NCBI RefSeq assembly: GCF_017315945.1
Contig: NZ_JAFLWI010000019.1
Coordinates: forward strand, 1-64,000
Direction: 5' to 3'
DNA from: Candidatus Enterococcus courvalinii
GTDB lineage: Bacteria; Bacillota; Bacilli; Lactobacillales; Enterococcaceae
DNA: 64,000 bases
The notes under the pieces are model-generated. The model searched no databases. It was not told where the DNA came from and worked only from the letters and a program-made list of their open reading frames with translations. Position 1 is the first letter of the stretch. The number at the start of each line of letters is the position of its first letter. The position numbers were made by a program, and so were the translations under genes. Below, one piece after another: positions 48,846 through 57,233 of this stretch.

Positions 48846-49761
48846 ATTACACTACCAATGGAAAGCTAGAGTTTATCTGATTTTTTTAGGAATTTCGATA
48901 TTTTTAGTTGTAATGATGTATCTATCACAGAGAAACTTTTTAACTAGCAACTTGAGTAGTTTTTATCAAGCGATAGAAGATGCAAATGCAAATGGAGAAG
49001 ATATTAAAGGTTTGCTAGAAGGTAGTTTTAAAATAGATCAACTGCAAAATATGGAAGTAATTAATAATCCACTAAAATACTATTTCATGTCCTATCAAGC
49101 TAGTTTAGTAGCAATGTTTCCGCAAAATGGAATCAATCAACTACTATCATCGTCATTTTTTATTATTTTTCCATGTATGAGTGGAGTTTATGGGGCCATT
49201 ATCGCAAATGCTGAAGTAAAGTATGGAACACAAAAAGTTCATCGAACAATTAGGTCACAATGGCAAATCAATCGCTCTAAATTAATAGCCAGTGCAGTAT
49301 CTATTTTCAGTGTATTATTTATTTCGATAATGACTTTTATTGCAATACAATTGTTGACTTCTTTAACCTTTCCGATGAAAGTTGATACTATTGTGAATTT
49401 GGATAATCTCAAAAAAATTTCCTATTTAAGTAATGCTTTATATCAGATTCTGTTTATTTTTGGAATTAGCTTACTTTATTTTATTGTTACTTTTTATTTA
49501 ACTTTAGTGACAAAAAATATTTTGATAAGCATATTTGTGTTAAGCGCGTATAATTTATTTTTACCAGTTTTAGGAAGGTTCGATTTTAAGAATATCGTAC
49601 TCAATATTTATCTAAAAGTTTTTAATACAAATGCATCTACTTTTAATATAGCTACTGGTAGTGTTATATCTCTTACATCGTGGATAGTAATTATTCCTTT
49701 TGTTTTGTTAGTGTTCTATATCCTTATTATGGAAGTAGTACTGCTTCGCAAAGAAAAATAA
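48835..49761 (+). CDS. ABC-2 type membrane permease
   Basis: The protein of about 308 residues has an N-terminal helix (about 10-30), a long extracytoplasmic loop with ANANGEDIKG, and five further hydrophobic helices to the end. This is the layout of ABC-2 permeases. TTG 48835 lies eight bases from AGAGGG; GTG 48826 is an alternative. It overlaps the ATPase gene, so the two form one transporter. Confidence 0.75.
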   Translation: MLSELHYQWKARVYLIFLGISIFLVVMMYLSQRNFLTSNLSSFYQAIEDANANGEDIKGLLEGSFKIDQLQNMEVINNPLKYYFMSYQASLVAMFPQNGINQLLSSSFFIIFPCMSGVYGAIIANAEVKYGTQKVHRTIRSQWQINRSKLIASAVSIFSVLFISIMTFIAIQLLTSLTFPMKVDTIVNLDNLKKISYLSNALYQILFIFGISLLYFIVTFYLTLVTKNILISIFVLSAYNLFLPVLGRFDFKNIVLNIYLKVFNTNASTFNIATGSVISLTSWIVIIPFVLLVFYILIMEVVLLRKEK

Positions 49762-49784
49762 AAAATATGGAAGGATGGAATGGC

Positions 49785-49955
49785 ATGTTGTTTTTCAAAA
49801 GAAATTTTCACATATTAATGCTAGTAATAACACTTGTTTGCTTCTTCATAGCCTATCAACTTATGTTTTCTGGAATAGCGATGATCCTCTTTGTTGGTAT
49901 TCCAGCCGTACTAACAGGATGGTTATTTGCAAATAAAAATTGTGCATCTGACTAA
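49785..49955 (+). CDS. Small hydrophobic protein of the bacteriocin-like cluster
   Basis: The 56-residue protein MLFFKRNFHILMLVITLVCF has two adjacent membrane helices and a short polar tail. AAGGA lies nine bases before ATG 49785. It follows the permease by 23 bases. An immunity role is possible but unproven. Confidence 0.55.
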   Translation: MLFFKRNFHILMLVITLVCFFIAYQLMFSGIAMILFVGIPAVLTGWLFANKNCASD

Positions 49956-50035
49956 AGAAATTTGACTAAAAAATCGGTATTGCACATGTTTCAATCATTT
50001 TTTATTCAATCTAAAAGAAAGCTGAGGGAGGAGAG

Positions 50036-50248
50036 ATGTTAGAGACAGCTTCTAATTTAATAATTATTCCAATTTTAGTATGTATGTTTGTAGGTATTGA
50101 TAGAGATAAGTGGATATCATGGAATAAAAATAAACAAATTTTTTTCTTTATAAGTTGGTTAGTTATGGCTGCAATTTTAATAGATAATAATCTTTATATC
50201 TTTGTTTTAGGATCAATTATTTTATTTTTCACTGAGCTCTACTTGTAA
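50036..50248 (+). CDS. Small hydrophobic protein with two to three helices
   Basis: The 70-residue protein MLETASNLIIIPILVCMFVG is almost entirely membrane helices, with a polar DRDKWISWNKNK loop. GGGAGGAG precedes the ATG closely. I recognise no family. It continues the run of small membrane genes after the transporter. Confidence 0.55.
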   Translation: MLETASNLIIIPILVCMFVGIDRDKWISWNKNKQIFFFISWLVMAAILIDNNLYIFVLGSIILFFTELYL

Positions 50249-50312
50249 TTAATTGTTTTGATTTTAAAAATATGTAGGGACTCTTAAATAACTAAAAGAT
50301 GGTGACTTATTG

Positions 50313-50510
50313 ATGCGTTTCTTAAGACTATTTTTAAAGGAACACCCTTTCTTTAGTTTTCTTATACTCTTGGGGATATCTAATATTATTGGGATAATAA
50401 TTGATAAGCTTCGAGATGAAAAAATAGGTAAAGCAGGTATTTATACTATAATTTTTACGAGTATTTTAGGATTTATCTTAGTATACAAATCAACTAAAAG
50501 TAATAAATAG
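50313..50510 (+). CDS. Small hydrophobic protein with two helices
   Basis: The 65-residue protein MRFLRLFLKEHPFFSFLILL has two membrane helices and a short basic tail KSTKSNK. A weak AGATGGTGA site precedes ATG 50313. It is the last gene of the cluster. A weak hairpin without a T-tail follows at 50521-50556. Confidence 0.5.
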   Translation: MRFLRLFLKEHPFFSFLILLGISNIIGIIIDKLRDEKIGKAGIYTIIFTSILGFILVYKSTKSNK

Positions 50511-50575
50511 GTGACTTGAAACATCTAGAATTCTCTTTATTGAATTTCTGGATGTATCATTAATCCAAAAGTACT

Positions 50576-50707
50576 TTGTTAGAAAATCGAGTTGAAAGGC
50601 TAGATAACGAAATGGAAATTTTAGTAGAACTCCAGAGGTTTAAAGAAAATGAAGGGGAAATTTCTGAGATATTGGTTCAGTATACTCAATTTCATTTGTC
50701 AAATTAA
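50576..50707 (+). pseudogene. Short coiled-coil gene fragment
   Basis: The frame reads LLENRVERLDNEMEILVELQ and continues as a charged helix for 43 residues with no ribosome binding site. It ends inside the left end of the IS relic. It may be the tail of a truncated regulator; nothing more can be said. Confidence 0.3.
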
Positions 50708-51343
50708 CCTAGACACAATCGCATCATTCATGTAACTCAAAAAACTTCCATTGGGGTTCGGTAGTTCAGTGATTTCCTGGGAATACGATTTCTTTTTGAA
50801 GAGATAGATTGGATAAAGACTTGATCAACCGTGTTGAAATCCATTTGTTTTGGCAGTCCGTCTCTGCTTAACAACCCATTTGAATGTTCATTTTACTGGA
50901 AGATTCCCACAGTCAAAAAGGCCCTTTTTGAACATCCAATAAAGTGTTCGAACAGAACGGGCAATCGGCCTCTCTTCACGACCAACCAGAACATCGTGTG
51001 TCCATCTTTATTTTGAACGTATTCTTTCTGTGTATCAAGTAAAATAATTGGATGCTGGCCACAGTGAGATTTATGCTCTTGGTATTGTTGGTAGTATTCG
51101 AGAGCGCTGTGTCCGTCTGCTAGAAAGTGGTATACGTTCTAAATGATTTGACGAGCACGATTTAATCGTTTTGCGACTTGTCCAACAGGCTGATGAGTAT
51201 TGAAATAAGACTCTATTAAAACCAGTTCGTCTGTAGTAAGATGAGTATCGGTCATTTAGGCGGACTCCTTATCTTTCTTTAGTCGGAAATATAAGTTGAG
51301 TGTAGCATAAATGACTTTTTCCGTTGTCTAGCTTAATTTTACA
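50697..51343 (-). mobile_element. Degenerate IS30-family insertion sequence
   Basis: Terminal inverted repeats of 19 bases with 17 matches bound the relic: TGTCAAATTAACCTAGACA at 50697-50715 and, reversed, at 51325-51343. On the minus strand a transposase N-terminus (MTDTHLTTDELVLIESYF, then a stop, then HSALEYYQQYQEHKSHCGQ) starts at 51256. The C-terminal SLNYRTPMEVF lies near 50740. The middle is deleted and frames are broken. The HTH N-terminus and this C-terminal box are typical of enterococcal IS30 elements. Confidence 0.85.
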
Positions 51344-51622
51344 ATCGGCGAAATAAAAAAGTTGGTGCACGAACGCTAACTTTTAATGCTAGGTTGGCAT
51401 TAGCTTAGTCAATAATGCATGCTCTCGTTTCAAACGTTTTTGTTTGAGCGAGTGTTTTTTAGTTATAGGTAGATCCAATAGGTGAAAAATTAGGAAAAGT
51501 AAATACATAGAGAATACGGAGAGGCGTGCATGCTATAGTTAAATTAAAATTTCGAGTATATTTATTAATCAATGCTAGCTCAAAATTGATGTTGTAAAAA
51601 AAGGGAAAGGAAGTAATGTTCA

Positions 51623-52867
51623 ATGAAAAAAATAAAATTGAATTCGTCTAAGAAGTTTTCTGGTACTGCGAAAGAATTGAAGGAGAAATTCGAAGAAAAG
51701 GTAGATATATATCAAACCTCAACTACATATTCTAACACGGAAGCTCCACTACTATGGATTATACGTGGGAGCATTAAATATTTTGATAAATTAGATACAA
51801 ATTTTTTAGGAATAGGAAATGAATCAGGTATTCCAAGTATGAAAGCAGACTATTTTGCAAATAATACTTATCGATTGATTAACGCAATTGACTATTTAGC
51901 AGAATTGTGGAAGTTAACAATTGAAAAATCTGATGAATTAAAATTTTTGTTGGATATTCGAACATTGATTGTTCATTCTGGAGAACCGATAAATAAAGTG
52001 GAATCTTTGAAACTAGAAGGTTATAAGGATAGTCAATTAGGACGCATTTTCCCTCGGAAAGAGTGTAGAGCATTCCCTTTTCCAGAAGAATACTCTGATA
52101 TGGACTATTGTATAGAAGTTTGGAATGATAAACACGATAAGACCAAGAAGCATAATTTATCAAAAGTTGATCACCATGTAGAAAATGAAAGTTATTGTGA
52201 CACGGGTATTTACTTGAAATCTTCTGATGTTAGAGATATTATGTTATGTCATATTGAAAAATTTATTGATTGTGGGAATAAAACTAAACAATCTCAAAAA
52301 GTAAAAAAGCTTCCAAATATAAAAGCTAAAGTTATGGATATGGAATCAGATACTATTGATTTTGATAAAATAGCTGATTTAATATCAAAAGATTTAAGAG
52401 GAGGATATTTTAAAGAGAGGGGAATAGAGTATTGGGATGGGTTTGGTTTAAAAAGGTTATATGATTATTCAAAAAAGCATTTAGGTACTTTGGATAAAGT
52501 TCGTGTAATCATTAAAGAAGAAATTCATACGGTCATGTCGAAATATTGGGATGATTATCAAGATGAAAATTTGACCATTGATGATTTACCTAATCTAGAC
52601 ATTAGAACTGTATTCACAGAATTTACTCCAGAATTTGAATATAAAGGTTATTTGGAAGGTGAAAAATTATTTATTTATATTGCGCCCTTTTTTAATACAA
52701 GAAACTATCCTGATAAAAGAACGGATATCGATTATTTGAATATGTTTGTCAATGAAGCAAGTAATGCTTTAGGAAAAAAATTAAGTATGGGAGAATCTGT
52801 TGAAGATTTAGTGTGTGACTATTTTATTCAGTCAATCCAAGTTAAATATGATAATAAGAGGCTTTGA
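51623..52867 (+). CDS. Unknown 414-aa protein with an RX4H (HEPN-like) motif
   Basis: The protein has an N-terminal helical region containing LLDIRTLIVHSGE, with Arg113-x4-His118. This is the spacing and hydrophobic setting of HEPN nuclease motifs. The C-terminal 150 residues form a second acidic domain with a repeated D/Y/N-rich pattern. No membrane segment is present. GGAAAGGAAG lies upstream of the ATG. It is the first of three co-directional genes with small gaps. I do not recognise the family; the HEPN reading is a motif inference. Confidence 0.6.
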   Translation: MKKIKLNSSKKFSGTAKELKEKFEEKVDIYQTSTTYSNTEAPLLWIIRGSIKYFDKLDTNFLGIGNESGIPSMKADYFANNTYRLINAIDYLAELWKLTIEKSDELKFLLDIRTLIVHSGEPINKVESLKLEGYKDSQLGRIFPRKECRAFPFPEEYSDMDYCIEVWNDKHDKTKKHNLSKVDHHVENESYCDTGIYLKSSDVRDIMLCHIEKFIDCGNKTKQSQKVKKLPNIKAKVMDMESDTIDFDKIADLISKDLRGGYFKERGIEYWDGFGLKRLYDYSKKHLGTLDKVRVIIKEEIHTVMSKYWDDYQDENLTIDDLPNLDIRTVFTEFTPEFEYKGYLEGEKLFIYIAPFFNTRNYPDKRTDIDYLNMFVNEASNALGKKLSMGESVEDLVCDYFIQSIQVKYDNKRL

Positions 52868-52944
52868 TCTTAAGTTAAACATTTTTGCTGAGATATAGAA
52901 AGTCTCTGTTTATGTTAGGAAATTTTTGTGAGGTGAAAATAATT

Positions 52945-54414
52945 ATGTCTCAAGAAAGAGAGTCAATGCATAGTAAATTAAGTGATCATAAGTTTAATAA
53001 GGGTGTTTTTAAAAGCGGATTTAGTCAATTAATCACAGCTCTAGGGAAAGAAGAAGACTGGGTACATTCAAAATCTCCAGAATATATTTGGTTAGCCTTA
53101 ATTTTAAATGAAGAGGAGAGAACAAAACAACTAGAAAAATGCATGTATATTTTAAAAGAAATGGAAGATAAAATTTCTTCAAAAAATCTAGCTTCACCTA
53201 CACTTAGTGGTATTTTAAGTTTAAATTCTAAAAATTTAGATATTTTTATAAATATTTTAAATGAAGCTGATGTTTTAGGGTTAATATCTCCAATTTCAGT
53301 AGTTTTATCATCAGAGAATGAAGGGCTTAGAAAGCGATTGAAGGGATATTTAATGACGGTAGATGAAAGAATTGAAAAATTAAATTCCGTTTTAGAAAAC
53401 CTTGTAGATCATCAAAGCCAGTTATCGACAGATGTAAGATACCTTATCGTTTATCATAGCTCTATTTTAGATAAATTAAAATTTCCTATATCACAAAAAA
53501 GTATGATTGATGGATTAATTGAGTATCCATATCTAGATGTTGAGGATGAGAAAATGAGGTACATTAGGCCAATGATACGAAGCACGGAATTAGGGATATC
53601 ATTTCAATTTTTCAATACTGATTCTACTTTTAATAAAAATTTTTGGGAAAATATAGCAAAATATATGAATTGTGAGATGTTTTTATTGAGGTTTGAAAGG
53701 AACGAGAACATTAATTTAACTGAGCTTAAGTCAAATTTATATGAATCATTGAAATATTATAGAGATTTGATTCAAAACGTTGAGCAAAACAATACCAAAC
53801 TTTTGGTATTAACAAGCATATTGACATACTCATATAAAAGATTGTTGGAACTTGTTGATCATAATTTACGGCAAACTATATCAGGAAGATCAATTGTCCG
53901 ATCTTGTATTGAAAACTTTATGATGACTAAGTATCTTTTGAAAAATGAAGGTCAACATAAAGATATTTGGGAGGAGTTTCAGTATTATGGAATTGGTAAC
54001 TATAAATTAATTTTTGAGCGATATCGTGAAGAAAATCCTAGTGTTGAAGGTAGTCATGTTCAGTTTGATTACTTAGATCTACTCGTTTCAGAATATATAA
54101 ACAAGGAATTTATTGACATGGACACCCGATATTTTGGAAACGGAAACATTCGAAAAAAATTTCAGGAGGTCGATGAAGATTTTCTTTACAAATATATATA
54201 TGAGTATGATTCGCAATTTGAGCATGGATTATGGGGAGCCATCCGTGAAAGCTCAATATTAAAATGTAATGCACCGGGACATCAGTACCATGGAATCCCT
54301 GATATTGATAATGAACAATCCCTTTCTGATGTTGGAAAAGATGTGCAGGATATTTTGATAAGACATCTTGAAGTGATGAATGAAGTATATCCCAATCCAC
54401 ATTTGGAAAAATAA
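52945..54414 (+). CDS. Unknown 489-aa protein, DUF5677-like C-terminal half
   Basis: The N-terminal half is helical and rich in Leu, Lys and Glu. The C-terminal part (about 285-470), with RSIVRSCIENFMMTKYLL and the later YIYEYDSQFEHGLWG, resembles DUF5677-type proteins as I remember them; this was not verified. ATG 52945 follows GAGGTGA; the frame opens at 52885. It lies 77 bases after the RX4H gene and 14 bases before the next one. Confidence 0.55.
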   Translation: MSQERESMHSKLSDHKFNKGVFKSGFSQLITALGKEEDWVHSKSPEYIWLALILNEEERTKQLEKCMYILKEMEDKISSKNLASPTLSGILSLNSKNLDIFINILNEADVLGLISPISVVLSSENEGLRKRLKGYLMTVDERIEKLNSVLENLVDHQSQLSTDVRYLIVYHSSILDKLKFPISQKSMIDGLIEYPYLDVEDEKMRYIRPMIRSTELGISFQFFNTDSTFNKNFWENIAKYMNCEMFLLRFERNENINLTELKSNLYESLKYYRDLIQNVEQNNTKLLVLTSILTYSYKRLLELVDHNLRQTISGRSIVRSCIENFMMTKYLLKNEGQHKDIWEEFQYYGIGNYKLIFERYREENPSVEGSHVQFDYLDLLVSEYINKEFIDMDTRYFGNGNIRKKFQEVDEDFLYKYIYEYDSQFEHGLWGAIRESSILKCNAPGHQYHGIPDIDNEQSLSDVGKDVQDILIRHLEVMNEVYPNPHLEK

Positions 54415-54428
54415 AAGAGGTGCTTTAT

Positions 54429-55505
54429 ATGCTCGAAGAACTCAGAAAAATTCAAAATGAATATTTATTGCTATTAAAGAATATTTTAGGAGAAGTAAAA
54501 AAAGAAAGTTTGCTAGATTCACTCGATGTAATCCAAATGTTCTGGATTAAAAATCGAAATATTATATTAATGGCCAGCGACCATCTTTTTAAGTATCATG
54601 ATACTTTTTTTCTAACAGCTACTACTATTTTTGATGTCAATGATTCTGATCAAAATATTTTTCTCGTGAATAGCGATTATCTGATTTTTGATGATCCTAT
54701 TCCGAATTATTTGACTTTTATTGCAACCAAGGATGTTCCAAAAGAACTTTTTAGTAATTACTTGGAAAAATTGGAGGAGATTGTTATAGAAACAATACAA
54801 GATGAAATAGTATTGTTAGAAGAAAAAAGAGAATTTTTCTTTGTGTTGCCATTAAGATACTATAAGTCGAATATTGATCCGGATTTTGATCCGATTAAAG
54901 TAACAAAAAAAGTCGTTCAAAACTTTTTTAGCAAAACAATTACAGATGAAGTATTGACGAAGCATCAAAATATAGAAAAAATTATTAATCATGAAGCGAT
55001 TTCAAAAATAGTGCTTTTTGATGGTGACAATCCAAATGAATCAATTATTAATAGAATTAATAATTATATAGAGAGAAATGGAGATATATTGCCTAAAAAT
55101 TTTAGTAACATTCAAACATTATATTTTGCACTAATTGGTGATTTTCAACAAGCATTTAATGTGTTGGAAGCATCGTTATATTTTAACGTTATTCCTTTGT
55201 TCAGATCATTTACTCCCTATAATAATTATTATATACTTGCACAAACTTTAGAGCATAATAATGATAGTCTGGTTGAGAAAAGAAGAATTCAAAAAAATGT
55301 AAATAAAAGTTTTCTGGGATATTTGTTGTATCACGAGTATTGCAAAAGAGATGTAGATATTAGTTTATCTGATTTAAAACAAAAGGCGCAAAATATTAAC
55401 TTGAAAAGACGGATGCGAAGCTTAGAACCTAATGAAGGTGGGTTAGTGAGTCTAGAAATTTATGATGATGAAATAAACAGAATCATTGATGAACTTATTA
55501 AGTGA
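54429..55505 (+). CDS. Unknown 358-aa protein
   Basis: The protein is soluble, acidic and mixed alpha/beta, starting MLEELRKIQNEYLLLLKNIL. No catalytic motif is recognised. AAAGAGGTG lies nine bases before ATG 54429, the last codons of the preceding gene being only 14 bases away. The three genes are thus probably one operon. Together with their place as cargo on a mobile element, an anti-phage or other accessory role is plausible but unproven. Confidence 0.55.
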   Translation: MLEELRKIQNEYLLLLKNILGEVKKESLLDSLDVIQMFWIKNRNIILMASDHLFKYHDTFFLTATTIFDVNDSDQNIFLVNSDYLIFDDPIPNYLTFIATKDVPKELFSNYLEKLEEIVIETIQDEIVLLEEKREFFFVLPLRYYKSNIDPDFDPIKVTKKVVQNFFSKTITDEVLTKHQNIEKIINHEAISKIVLFDGDNPNESIINRINNYIERNGDILPKNFSNIQTLYFALIGDFQQAFNVLEASLYFNVIPLFRSFTPYNNYYILAQTLEHNNDSLVEKRRIQKNVNKSFLGYLLYHEYCKRDVDISLSDLKQKAQNINLKRRMRSLEPNEGGLVSLEIYDDEINRIIDELIK

Positions 55506-55775
55506 ATGTTTAAAAAGGTAATTGTATTTTCGATGAATCGGCTCGCATTATTTTTGTTTGAAAAATTGACACCATTGATTTCAAATTTATTGAAATCCAC
55601 TGAAACTTTAAAAAATAAATCACGCTGTATCCATTGCTACTAAAGGTTTTTTAAGCTTATTAAAAATCCAAGCAATCAACCAGGTCTTAAGAAAGTACGT
55701 AAAGCATCTCAATTTCAAAAAACTAGATAAATTGTAGGTTGAATGCTTGAAAGTAGTTTCAGATATATCTCAAAG
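55506..55775. other. AT-rich stretch with no supported gene
   Basis: All frames are interrupted. I see no terminator with a clear stem. It ends at the 47-bp repeat. Confidence 0.4.
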
Positions 55776-55822
55776 TGTATAATACACTGGCGAGTATTTT
55801 TTGACCATACTTTTGACCTTCT
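55776..55822. repeat. 47-bp perfect direct repeat, inner copy, with int relic
   Basis: The 47 bases are identical to 59003-59049. They contain GAC(C)-type arm motifs also present in the int 3' end (42633-42656, 24 bases identical). Homology to int continues to about 55862: on the minus strand it reads MSSIEKRQESLQKVKSMVKK beside MSFTEEQQGSFQKVKSMVKS of int. It is the tail of a second, lost integrase. Confidence 0.85.
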
Positions 55823-55931
55823 GCAAACTTTCTTGTCTTTTCTCTATGGAACTCATGAAACTAGTTTATTAAAGGAGAAATTAAATAAATCCAATTTCTT
55901 GAAGGTGGTTTATATACAATAGTTAATGAGA

Positions 55932-56037
55932 TATAATAAATTGAACCCGCCCCTGCTAGATGAGAGTCTAGCTTAAATTGTAGTCTACGGACGGATATTG
56001 GGGTTCACAAAGCAATTTATCAGAGGAGGTGGTTGTC
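55932..56037 (+). promoter_or_regulatory. Structured leader ahead of the 40-aa peptide ORF
   Basis: TATAAT (55932-55937) is followed by an outer stem TGAACCC (55942-55948) with GGGTTCA (56001-56007). An inner stem GCTAGA/TCTAGC lies inside, then GAGGAGGTGG before the ATG at 56038. Such leaders occur on type I toxin mRNAs and on regulated small ORFs. Confidence 0.45.
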
Positions 56038-56160
56038 ATGTTAGGAAGTTTATCTGATGTTTTAACTTGGGTATCTTTCTTGTTGTTTTTGCTGATTCAG
56101 TTCTCAAATTCGAGTATGATAACTCCTCATCTGGTTGGGGCTGTTGCTTTTGAATTATAA
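56038..56160 (+). CDS. 40-residue hydrophobic peptide
   Basis: The ORF encodes MLGSLSDVLTWVSFLLFLLI followed by a second half ending in VGAVAFEL. It has one clear membrane helix and a very strong ribosome binding site. It overlaps the start of the pentapeptide gene by 26 bases. It could be a toxin-like membrane peptide or a leader peptide that couples translation. I do not recognise it. Confidence 0.45.
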   Translation: MLGSLSDVLTWVSFLLFLLIQFSNSSMITPHLVGAVAFEL

Positions 56161-56980
56161 ACAACGAAAAAGCCTTCTTAAATTGTATAATAATAAGATT
56201 TTTAGCTATGGATATAAAAAACATTTGGAAAAGAATTTTAGCAGAAAAGATTTTTCTCTAACTTGGAATCAAAGAGTTATTTTTGCAGATTGTAGATTTG
56301 AACAGACTATTTTTACAACATCTAGAATTGAAAACTGTCTTTTTATAAATTGTAAGTTTAGCAATTGCTCTTTTGTGAATTGTTCCATACTATATACGAC
56401 TTTCGAGAATTCAAGCTTTTATAGGGTGCTGTTTGACCAGTGCACAATTACTAACTCACTTTTTGAGTCAAATTCTTATTCTGATTCTATGGTTTATCCC
56501 TTTGATGCTGATGTATACGCTATTACAACGTCCTCAAAAATAAAGTATACAGATAAACAAAAAGAAACTATTTATAAGCTACTGAATCAGTTAAAGGCTA
56601 AACAGAATATGCGAGATACGAAAAGTTTATTTCATACTAAGAGAAGGATGAATCGCTCTAAAAGAGAAAAAGAAAAATATAAACGAATAAGGCCTAAAGA
56701 AGCTAAAAGGTTGGGACTCACAAAAAAAGAACGACTACTTGAAAATAGAAGGCGAAAAAGTGATAGAAATACTGAAAATGTGAGTTATAGTGAGGAAACT
56801 AAATTAGGTAATCACACTTCGGTAAAAGAAGGACCAGTTCTTTTTCTGATGAGAATATATCCGTTTGAAGAATTATATCAAGGTCTGAAATATGCTTGTG
56901 CAACAATGAACAAGAAACAATATCCACTTAGTTATTTAATGAAAATAATAGAAAATAACCAAACGGATAATGAAACGTGA
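56135..56980 (+). CDS. Pentapeptide-repeat-like protein with a basic C-terminal region
   Basis: Residues about 48-125 carry tandem five-residue units of the type F-x-N/D-C-x-F: FADCRFEQTIF, FINCKFSNCSFVNC, FENSSFYRVLFDQC. These should form a right-handed quadrilateral beta-helix. A very basic linker (about 150-215, KREKEKYKRIRPKEAKR) and a short C-terminal helical domain follow. The start is uncertain: TTG 56135 overlaps the peptide ORF and no ATG is well placed. The function is unknown; DNA mimicry is one known role of such helices. Confidence 0.6.
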   Translation: MGLLLLNYKQRKSLLKLYNNKIFSYGYKKHLEKNFSRKDFSLTWNQRVIFADCRFEQTIFTTSRIENCLFINCKFSNCSFVNCSILYTTFENSSFYRVLFDQCTITNSLFESNSYSDSMVYPFDADVYAITTSSKIKYTDKQKETIYKLLNQLKAKQNMRDTKSLFHTKRRMNRSKREKEKYKRIRPKEAKRLGLTKKERLLENRRRKSDRNTENVSYSEETKLGNHTSVKEGPVLFLMRIYPFEELYQGLKYACATMNKKQYPLSYLMKIIENNQTDNET

Positions 56981-57233
56981 CCATGCAATGATAATTGTTT
57001 GGCGTCTTTTTTGATTTCTAGTTATCGTGGTAAATGTTATTTCTGTGTAGCAGAGAATTAACATTTACCAATTATTAACTGATATAGATCTTTTTGACAA
57101 GTATTTAAGAAAAATTCAGTTGTATTTAAGGCCAGTTAGTGATTGAATGAACAGTATAAGTTAAACTCTAAGAGTACGAGGAGTAAAAATCATGCATATT
57201 TTTGCTTTTATCTATTAAAAAGGAGAATTGTCA

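Noticed and set aside
55776-55822. Inner attachment site of a complete second element
   Set aside because: The arm-type repeat is present, but no copy of the 35-bp core is found about 105 bases further on, where the outer copy has it.
56038-56160. Fst/TxpA-type I toxin
   Set aside because: The peptide is hydrophobic and follows a structured leader, but it lacks the charged C-terminal tail and consensus of those families; kept only as an unknown peptide.
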